A stretch of DNA of 64,000 nucleotides from Oscarella lobularis. Lineage: Eukaryota; Porifera; Homoscleromorpha; Homosclerophorida; Oscarellidae. The stretch lies in assembly GCF_947507565.1 (NCBI RefSeq), contig NC_089178.1, forward strand, positions 2,852,001 through 2,916,000, given 5' to 3'. Numbering within the stretch: position 1 is the first letter of the stretch; the number at the start of each line of letters is the position of its first letter. The notes under the pieces were generated by a model. That model worked only from the letters and a program-made list of their open reading frames with translations, had not been told where the DNA came from and did no database searches. Of this stretch, positions 56,201-64,000 are shown piece by piece. Position numbers and translations under genes: made by a program.

Positions 56201-57796
56201 GTCGCCTTCTCTGCTCATGCCAATGAGTCCGGCCGTGGCGGAGAGCTTAGCTGATCTTCCACCCGATACGGCAAAGTTTCTTCAGTTTGCCGGTACGGTT
56301 GACGCAAAGCTAAGCGAAAAAATATCGATTCTTACGTTCTTGCGCGCTTTCTAGAAACTCATCGCACCGTACTGAATCAAATCCTCCGCCAGTCGACGAT
56401 TCACCTATCGGACGGCCCCTTCTCCGTCCTAATCCATCACACGAAGCTGCTCGATTTCGACGTGAAACAGCGCTACTTTCGCCAGGAATTGGAGCGCATG
56501 GACGGCGGCGTGCGACGCGAGGACATGGTCATGCACGTTCGTCGCGACAACGTGTTCGAGGATTCGTATCGCGAGCTGCACCGTCGTTCGTCGGAGGAGA
56601 TGAAAAATCGACTCTACGTCGTGTTCGAAGGCGAAGACGGGCAGGACGCCGGCGGGCTTTTGCGCGAGTGGTATCTCATCATGTCGCGCGAGATGTTCAA
56701 TCCGAACTACGCGCTCTTCAAAACGACGCCCGGCGATCGGGTGACGTACATGCCCAATCGGCTTTCGTATTGCAATTCGAATCACTTGAGCTATTTCAAG
56801 TTCATCGGTCGCATCATTGCCAAGGCGATCTACGACAACAAGTTGCTCGAGTGCTATTTCTCTCGTTCGTTCTACAAGCACATCTTGGGAAAGCCCGTTC
56901 ACTACACGGACATGGAGGCGGAGGATTATAGTTTCTATCAAGGACTCGTCTATCTACTCGAGCACGACTTGAATGAGATTGGAACCGAGTTGAATTTCAG
57001 TACCGAAGTACGTACGCGCCCTTGTCGTTATAGCGAATTGCGTTTTATTTCTACTCCGTAGGTCGAAGAGTTTGGTGTCTGTGAAGTTCGTGAGTTGAAA
57101 GAGGACGGTTTGAATTTGACGGTGACGGAGGAGAATAAGAAGGAATACGTGAAACTCGTCTGTCAGATGAAAATGACGGGCTCGATTCGCTCGCAAATTA
57201 AATCCTTTCTCGACGGATTCTACGACATCGTTCCTAAGCATCTCATTTCCATATTCAACGAGCAAGAATTGGAACTGCTCATTGCCGGCCTTCCGACAAT
57301 TGATATCGATGAATTGAAAGCCAATACCGAATACGTCAAGTACAATTCGAACTCGCTCCAGGTGAAGTGGAGAGCGGTTTTTTGTTTATACGAGAACATT
57401 TGGCGTTTTTTTAGATTCAATGGTTTTGGCGTGCGCTGCGATCCTTTGAGCAGGCTGATCGCGCGAAATTGCTCCAGTTCGTTACTGGCACGAGCAAAGT
57501 TCCTCTGCAAGGATTCGCCGCACTCGAGGGCATGAATGGTCCTCAGAAATTTCAAATTCATCGTGACGATAGATCGACGGACAGATTACCATCGGCTCAT
57601 ACTTGGTAAGCTGTTGTTTTGCAATGCTGGCCCCCGTAGATGGCCAGCGTTGTTTACTAATGGTTGTCTTACATTTTGTTTTCTTTTTGCTAGTTTTAAT
57701 CAGTTAGACTTGCCCGCTTATGAAACGTATGAAAAACTGCGATTTATGCTGCTTAGAACGGTACAGGAATGTCCTGAAGGATTTGGCCTAGTCTAA
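38776..57796 (+). CDS. HUWE1: HUWE1 HECT-type E3 ubiquitin ligase (contains assembly gap and false duplication)
   Basis: Giant ubiquitin ligase, a ring-shaped HECT enzyme for unassembled and DNA-bound proteins. The start gives [19 protein letters not shown]-terminal armadillo-like regions (DUF908, DUF913) follow: [81 protein letters not shown] (about 47639-47740). [17 protein letters not shown] (from 47836). [17 protein letters not shown] (48811 on). A 6.1-kb exon (about 49465-55590) holds a very acidic stretch (51070-51710), a Gln12 run (about 53260-53295) and three ubiquitin-binding motifs ([13 protein letters not shown] at 53410, [13 protein letters not shown] at 53560, then [13 protein letters not shown]). 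The HECT domain spans about 56370-57796 ([31 protein letters not shown]), with catalytic Cys in SAHTCFNQLD. Residues encoded at 40389-43082 recur at 43335-46028 and should be counted once. Confidence 0.95.
40337..43082 (+). repeat. HUWE1 segment, first copy (left contig end)
   Basis: 2746 bp that recur with the same sequence, introns included, at a constant offset of 2946 bp. The copy begins inside a HUWE1 intron and stops at the N block in the middle of the exon encoding [13 protein letters not shown]. It is most likely the end of the left contig overlapping the right one. Confidence 0.93.
43083..43282. other. Assembly gap, 200 N
   Basis: Exactly 200 undetermined bases, a placeholder length rather than a measured one. 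Both edges coincide with the ends of the duplicated segment, so the true gap is probably negative (the contigs overlap). Confidence 0.98.
43283..46028 (+). repeat. HUWE1 segment, second copy (right contig start)
   Basis: Same sequence as 40337-43082. It continues past 46028 into the rest of the exon truncated in the first copy. Because it carries the complete exon it is the better copy to keep in the gene model. Confidence 0.93.
57606..57693 (+). other. Intron splitting the HUWE1 catalytic cysteine codon
   Basis: The upstream exon ends CATACTTG and the downstream exon begins TTTTAATCAG. Splicing joins TG and T into the TGT codon for the catalytic Cys of SAHTCFNQLD. Donor GTAAG and acceptor TGCTAG are standard. 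Confidence 0.9.
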
Positions 57797-58034
57797 GAGT
57801 ACGTACGTAATTGTAGTGACGAAAATTTGCTATGTTTCTCTTTGCATTGAGTTGAAATGACTACCTACAATATTTCTTGCAATCTCAATTAGGATATATG
57901 GTACACGAATGAGGAGCGTGTTCGATCTTCGCTGACGCATGCGCAAACCCACCGCGATAACGGCCAAGTCGGTAAGGACCGGTTAGGCGTGTGTAAAAGA
58001 CTAACGCTTGCTTTCGACTTCTTGTAGCAACGAA

Positions 58035-60719
58035 ATGCGTTTGCCTTTGGCATATTCACTTCTGCTGGGCGTAATCGCACTCCACGTCGTCGTCTGCCCG
58101 TACACGAAAGTGGAGGAGAGTTTTAACTTGCAAGCGATACACGACCTCCTCTACCACCAAACGAATCTTAGTCAAGTACAGTACACAAACAATGCGAACG
58201 GATGACATCATAATTTATTTATGACGTCAACGTTCAGTAGGTGGCTATCGGTAACTTTGTCTCATACAGTATGACCACTTGGAATTTCCTGGCGTCGTTC
58301 CACGAACTTTCATTGGTCCGTTGGTCGTCGCCGCGTTAAGCGCTCCCCTGGTGGGCGTGGGGCACCTGCTGGGAGCGACCAAGTTCGCATCCCAGTACAT
58401 CGGTAGCGCTACGAAACGCGTCCGTAATGTGCTTCCACGATAAGTCGCACTTTCCCAGTTAGGTGCGTTTTGGGCTGGACGGTGGGAGTCGCGTTCGTTG
58501 CCTTTTGTGCGGCGATTCGACGTGAGTACTGTCCGAAAGTGGCCCTGGCAACGACTATCGTCACCGCGTCCCAGTTTCACCTGCTCTTTTACATGAGTCG
58601 GCCGCTTCCCAATGTCTTCGCACTCTGTTTAGGTGAGACCTGTCGCGTGGGAAACTATCCTCGCCTGATGGGGCGTGGTAGCTCTTTTGTGTCCATTTTC
58701 TCTCTAATATTTTTCGCGTAAACGTTTCTTCCCTACGCTGTCGACGCCTAACCCCTCAGCGTTGATTGCCTGGTTCCTCATCCGATGCGCGTGAGATTTC
58801 TTCTTCCATTTGCATTGAATACCTTCTCCCATTGTTTGGAGACACTTGGCCTGGGGTGGGGGTGGGGTGCGGTGCGGTGGGTGCGGTGGGCCTTTTTCTC
58901 TCGTTTAATTAACTGCGCGCTTGGTGAAACTCCTGAAGGACGGTCAAGGGATTGAAGGCGCATTAAAAATATTAGTCAATTGATATGTATATAATGTTTT
59001 GGCTCCAACATCAATGCACCTCTCTCTCTCATCACATTTGACAGTTCAAAAGTAGGAAATTTTTGTGCAGACGGGTCTTGTAACCCTCGCAAAACATTCT
59101 GATTGCGCCACATTGCTAATCTAGCAGGTTCCTCGTGGCCGAAAAAAAGCGATTCGAGTTAGATGACAGTCAGACGTCACAAAAGCTAGATTTCTATTTA
59201 GAAACGAAGAACTTTTTGGTCTACTAGACTAGACGCGTTTAGGGAGGCGTAGAGGACGCGGCAGGTTGGGGACTGTCACGGGCTCATCAGATGTACTTTT
59301 TGCTGCAAAAGAATTGCTGCTCTCAGAGCTGCAGTATTAGGGGTATAGGTGGAATAGGGGGCATATCGGTTTCCGAGGCAGGCACACCATTGAGTCTTAG
59401 GATTTCCCTGTTTTAACTTTCGTGCGTTATTTAGTTCTTTGTGCTCTAAGCTGCTGGCTGCTAGACAACGACAAGGGCTTTATATGGTCATCAGCGGCTG
59501 CCATTCTCATTTTCCGGTGCGAATTGGCTGCGTTTTTGGGCCTTTTCCTGCTGCTTAAGTTTCACCAAGGCAGCCTTGGCATCCGAAGAGCAGTTACGAT
59601 TGCTATTCCGGCCGGATTGGCTTCGTTGCGTAAGTGCGGTAGAGTTACTTGAACGTACGTGGCATTTTTTTTTCTTCTTCTCGCGCACAGTGTCGACCAT
59701 TGCAATCGACTCGCTGTTTTGGCGACGTTGGTTGTGGCCCGAAGGCGAAGTGTTTCGCTTCAACGTCGTCGAGAACAAGAGCGCTGAGTGGGGAGTACGA
59801 AAAACGGAAGCACGTCATGCAGTCGCGCCATGTTTTTTTTTTCCCTTCTAGACGAATCCCTTTCTGTGGTACTTTTACTCGGCTCTGCCAAGAATGCTGT
59901 TGGGCGCGATACCGCTCGCGGTCGTCGGTCTCGTGCGCGACGGGCGCGTCCGACGTCTCTGCCTTCCCGCAGTCGTCTTTGTTTTTCTCTACTCTTTTTT
60001 GCCGCACAAAGAACTGCGCTTCGTCATCTACACGGTTCCCATATTCAACGTCGTCGCCGCGCGCGGGCTCGTGCACCTCTGGGCATCGATTCGAACCACG
60101 AGGTGAAGTGCAAGTTGGCTACGCGAGTTGTTTACAATTACGTAAAACGTTTTAGGAGTCCGAGTATCAAATCACTTGCATGTGTCTGTCTGGTGATAGG
60201 CAGCATTGCCGCGTCGCTCGTCGCCCTTCTGTTCAACGTGTCTGCTTCCGCCTACAATTACCCGGGCGGCGTGGCATTCTCCCAACTTCACGATCATATT
60301 TCTTTGCATGGTCTGCTTACGAGTAGGCGGTTCTCGCTCTTTTCTTTCTTCATTTTCTTTCTTTCTTGACGTCAAAGGAAAGATGGCATCTATTCACATC
60401 GGCGTTTTGGCGGCTCAAACGGGCGTATCTCGTTTCGGAGAGATTCTTCCTTTGAAGTAAGTGCCAGAGGCAGCTTTGCTGTATCGACCACGCTTTTTTT
60501 CTTTTTGCAAGATATCGGAAAACGGAGCGAAGTATCTCTGATATCGAATTTGCGTCGCAGTTTGACTATCTAATGTGCGAGGCGTCAGATCAATTTCCGG
60601 CGGATCGTTTTACCATTCTTTTCGCCGTCGACGGATTCGACGGCGGCGTCCGCTTAGGCGACAATCTCTTACCGAAACTCTCTTTTCGACCAAAAGTGGT
60701 GGTCTTGCAAAGATTATGA
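58035..60719 (+). CDS. ALG12: ALG12 dolichyl-P-mannose alpha-1,6-mannosyltransferase
   Basis: ER membrane glycosyltransferase of family GT22 that adds the eighth mannose (alpha-1,6) to the lipid-linked oligosaccharide used for N-glycosylation. The start at 58035 gives [20 protein letters not shown], the first membrane helix, then [20 protein letters not shown], a GT22 signature with the catalytic acidic pair. [35 protein letters not shown] and [16 protein letters not shown] follow. [33 protein letters not shown] and the family hallmark [11 protein letters not shown] (HKELRF at 60005-60022) are all present. NYPGGVAF and AAQTGVSRF lead to a C-terminus VVVLQRL with stop at 60717-60719. Multiple hydrophobic helices fit a polytopic protein. 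The intron at 58633-59434 is long for this window. All motifs are intact, so it should be functional. Confidence 0.94.
58633..59434 (+). other. Long ALG12 intron with a G-rich block
   Basis: An 802-bp intron, several times the local norm, joining FALCL to [10 protein letters not shown]. It contains GGGGTGGGGGTGGGG-type sequence at about 58852-58890, which could form a G-quadruplex in DNA or pre-mRNA. I see no gene, tRNA or transposon ends inside it. Confidence 0.7.
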
Positions 60720-60987
60720 TATGCGTTTTGCGTTTAGTTGTCATTCCAAGTTGTCATTAAACGGCGCGGCGCCTCTTTGGCATGTTTTTTGTTCACGTGC
60801 CCCGAAGCTCCGATAGCTCTCGGATTAGGTTTCTTGGGGACCATACATAAGAATTGTGACCTTGATCGAATTGTCAGTTGAAGTCAAGTCTGCTCCTCGT
60901 GAAAACGTCATCTCTTTAGCGGTACGCCATTAGTCCCATTCATTTCTGACGCTATTATTTTTCCTGTAGCCGTTCTACGTACGTACG

Positions 60988-63900
60988 ATGATTTGCCGCT
61001 GCATGCTGCTAGTAGTTGCGGCTCTCGTTCTCTTCGATCACTCCGCCGCGGACCACGATCCAGCCAGTGCCGGTACGTACGTTGGGACCGGGGCAGGGGA
61101 CCCGGAGACCCTTTGGAAACGTCTTTTTTTGTGAGGCCGGGGCCGGGGGGACCCTTTGGAAACGTCTTTTTTGTGATGCTACATTGAATAAGCACTTCAG
61201 ACCACACGGACTTTCTTGGCACGTTGCCAGCTAAACCGATCGCGTGCCCCCTGCAATTTTTTCTCCGACCACATTTCTTCTCATGCAGATCATCACAAAA
61301 GCCCCGGCGTCGTAATAAACGTCGACGCTAACGGAGCCGAAACGCCCTGGCCTCGAGCCAATTCGGACGTCGTCGTCGCCGCTGTCAATCTGCGAGTGGA
61401 AGCGTTCGATCGTTCGTTTCAACTGTCGCTTCGCGAGTCCGCGACACCGTCGAATGTTACAATCGTGCAGCGACTCGGGCGCGACGGCGTCTTGCGCACA
61501 GAAACGAGCGGCACGCGCTGCATGGTCTACGACACTAAAGAGACGACGAACGACATCGAAGAAGCGGCTGTTAGCATATGTCTTCCAATGGTACCGTAGA
61601 GCCTTTTGTCGTAAATCGGTCTACATGTGTTTTATTGCATTTAAGGTTGGCTACTTTTTTACGAACGACTACGTCTATCTCATCGAACCGCTGCGATTGG
61701 CCAACGGCGCGCTGTTCAATCCTTCTTTCAATGTTAGCCGCTTGGGAGTCGTCGTAACGCGACACGAATCGTCATCAGCGAATTTTACCGGTGAGCGAAA
61801 AGGAAAAAAAACGCGTTTGCGGTTCGCTGAGAATGTTTGTATAGCTCTCCCCGTCTCGAGAGAACGACGCGCTGCGATTGAAAAAGAAACGACGTCGGCA
61901 ACGATCAAACTTCTCGTCGTCGTGGATCCTCTTTCATACGGCCATTTTCAGAAGCAAGCGGAGCCCTACGTCGTAGCAGTCACGAGAATCGTACGCTAAC
62001 TCGTTCATTCCATTCGTGCCACTGCACGACTCGTTTTTTTTTGCAGGCGCGAAGCCTTATCCGAGCCATCTCCACCAAAGAAAATCGAGTTGATTTAGTT
62101 CTCACCCGATTGATCATAATGGAATTCAACGACGTAACGAGACGACAAATGGTGACGTAATTGCATTTTTTCTCTTCAGACGCAACTGACCGTCTCCAGC
62201 GACATGATGAAGACACTCGAACTTTTCTGCGAGTACCAAAATCGGCTGCGACAGAAAGAAAATGCATCCCATCTAGCGGACTACGATATGGCCATACTCC
62301 TCTCGAGACAACCGTGGCCCTCGTTTGGTGGCGCGTGGAGTCGATCGATTTGTAATCCTCAGAAGAGCTGCTCCATCATTTTTGCCAACGGTCTCGGCGC
62401 TGCTTTCTCCATTGCGCACAATCTCGGCATAGCGTGAGTGCCAAGGGAAAAGAGAATTCTTCTTGGGAAGAAGAAATGACGTTCGTTTTAGTCTAGGACT
62501 TCGAAAAGACAATCACTACAGCCATAACGGTATGTGCTCGGAGTCGAGCGGGGACTATGGCATCATGGCCGAGCGTCACGGCGACGGCAACGATCCGTGG
62601 ACTTGGTCGTCGTGCAGTCGTCAGGCCATGGCGCAAATCCTCAGGCAAGAACGCGCTCGGTCCACAGTCAATAAATATTGTAATCGTCATTTCTCCAGTC
62701 AACGCAATGTCACCGTTCCGTGCTTGTCCGATGAGGCTCGAGGCAACGAAATCGAGCTGGGACGAAAATTGTCCGGCCGCGCGTACAGTCTCCATGAACA
62801 GTGTGAACTTGTCTTGGGTCCAGGGGCGAAGTCGTGTCCCCAACGGGTACGAAGGGGGTCCTCTTTTTTTCTCTCTTGTTCTGAGCGTACAGTACGCAGA
62901 GTCCTCCGTGCGAGACGCTGTGGTGCCGAAAGCATCCTGACGCTCACTGCGTGACAGATGGATTGCCATGGGCAGACGGAACACGATGCGGCGTGGGAAA
63001 AGTACGGGTGACCAAGAGCAGCCGCACGGAGATATCGCGAACGCGTTGCCGTTTTAGCACTGCCATCGAGGAAAATGCACCATCGAAGGCACGGACGGAC
63101 GATTTGGGCCCTGGTCGGATTGGGGCCCGTGTTCGCGATCGTGCGGGGGCGGGGTTGCTGCAGCAATGCGACGTTGCGATCAACCCAGGTACGCTCGAAC
63201 TTCTACTCCTCCACTTGCAGCAGCGCTGTTTTTTTTTTCAGACCTACGCTTGGCGGGGGCGATTGCGAAGGTGCACAAATGAAGTACACACCGTGTAACA
63301 TTAGGGTATGTGAAGACAAAAATTTGGCGAATAATTATAATTTCCGGTTTGTCTCGCGTAGAGATGTCCGGCTGGTGACGACGATTTTCGTGAGAAGCAG
63401 TGCGCTGTTTTTGACGGAACCACCTTGGGTTTCGACGAACTAAGCTATCGTGCGCCGACAACGATACGCTGGATACCCGTCTACAAAAAAAGTGAGAAAA
63501 ACTGCCTCCGACTCCGACTCACTCAATTTGGCGTGCCTCCTCTAGAATTGGAGTCCCAGTGCAAGCTATTCTGCTCGACCGACGACGGTGCCGTCTCTTT
63601 CGTATTTCCTCCCGACGTCGTCGACGGAACGCCGTGCCGACCCGACTTGCCGACGGGAAGATGCGCCGGCGGTCAGTGCAAAGTGAGACACGGACGCGCG
63701 CGGCGGTGAATTTTGTATATTTTTTTTCATTGGGCGTTTTGCTATAGGTTGCTGGGTGTGATGGCGCGTTTGGCTCCAACAAGGAATTGGACGTCTGCGG
63801 CGTCTGCGGTGGCAGCAGTTCAACGTGCTATCGGGTGACGGGCCGTTTGAGTCAAATCGATGACGGTTAGTGGAATTTGTCTGGAGGGGCTTAGGAACTA

Positions 63901-64000
63901 AAAAAATTGGCTTAGCGGCCGCTAGACGCGATAATAAGGAAAAAGGTTGGGCGAAAAGATGCGCGTACCTAATTGACTTGGGGGCCCCTCCGGTCCATTC
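60988..64000 (+). CDS. ADAMTS-type protein with degenerate zinc site (3' partial)
   Basis: Secreted multidomain protein of the ADAMTS family, running off the window. Signal peptide [20 protein letters not shown] in exon 1. The propeptide spans about 61290-61800 and ends near a furin-like RERR (about 61858-61875). The metalloprotease-like domain begins [16 protein letters not shown] and includes [13 protein letters not shown] and [18 protein letters not shown]. The zinc motif reads HNLGIALGLRKD (62417-62509, split by an intron) where active members have HExxHxxGxxHD: the Glu and the second and third His are gone. The disintegrin-like and Cys-rich part follows ([44 protein letters not shown]). 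The TSP1 repeat is [17 protein letters not shown] (about 63108-63160). The spacer region includes [14 protein letters not shown] and [15 protein letters not shown]; the last coding exon seen ends at about 63865. Predicted pseudoprotease, probably a matrix-binding or regulatory protein. Confidence 0.88.
61107..61176 (+). repeat. Imperfect direct repeat in ADAMTS-like intron 1
   Basis: GACCCTTTGGAAACGTC followed by a T run and GTGA occurs at 61107-61134 and again at 61150-61176, separated by 15 bp of GC-rich sequence. Probably a local slippage duplication in the first intron. Confidence 0.7.

Noticed and set aside
62417-62513. Calling the ADAMTS-type protein an active metalloprotease
   Set aside because: The aligned motif lacks the catalytic Glu and two of three zinc His residues.

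Overview
This is eukaryotic, animal-type nuclear DNA. It holds about thirteen protein genes on both strands, split by many short GT-AG introns (mostly about 45-150 bp) and packed with intergenic gaps that are often under 300 bp. The gene content points to a metazoan with motile cilia: an axonemal dynein heavy chain, a second likely ciliary protein, an ADAMTS-family protein, RagC/D, Ariadne, KDM5, COMMD7 and HUWE1. The compactness and divergence from vertebrates would suit an early-branching animal such as a sponge, but that placement is inference; no rRNA or marker gene here proves it. I saw no bacterial, phage, CRISPR or transposon features.

Layout. 1-12939 (+): 3' part of an inner-arm axonemal dynein heavy chain (DNAH6-like). 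13025-15114 (+): RagC/D GTPase. 15645-15920 (-): small Thr/Pro-rich protein with signal peptide and a GPI-anchor-like tail. 16425-19017 (+): Ariadne-1 RBR ubiquitin ligase. 19179-20751 (-): arylsulfatase B-like enzyme, head-to-head at extremely short range with class III alcohol dehydrogenase ADH5 (20771-22468, +). 22608-28782 (+): KDM5 histone H3K4 demethylase with JmjN, ARID, three PHD fingers and an intact JmjC site. 28934-30257 (+): COMMD7, with a convincing U12-type AT-AC intron. 30830-32158 (-): single-exon three-SH3 adaptor. 32872-37027 (-): probable CFAP92/DUF4550-like ciliary protein, divergent from 37196-38516 (+), a secreted-type JmjC hydroxylase ending in HDEL. 38776-57796 (+): HUWE1, the giant HECT ubiquitin ligase. 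58035-60719 (+): ALG12 mannosyltransferase. 60988-end (+): an ADAMTS-type protein whose zinc site is destroyed, running off the window.

The HUWE1 locus contains an assembly problem. The 2746 bp at 40337-43082 recur with the same sequence at 43283-46028, introns included, on either side of a block of exactly 200 N. This is best read as two overlapping contig ends scaffolded without merging, not a biological duplication.

Functional themes: cilia (dynein, CFAP92-like), ubiquitin signalling (ARIH1, HUWE1, and COMMD7 as a regulator of cullin ligases and NF-kB), 2-oxoglutarate oxygenases (KDM5 and the HDEL JmjC protein), and secretory or lysosomal glycan biology (ALG12, arylsulfatase, ADAMTS-like). 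Nothing indicates they form one pathway; they look like ordinary neighbours in a compact genome. The strongest candidates for something new are the pseudo-metalloprotease ADAMTS, the ER-retained JmjC protein, the AT-AC intron, and the sulfatase/ADH5 shared promoter with a perfect CLEAR-type palindrome.
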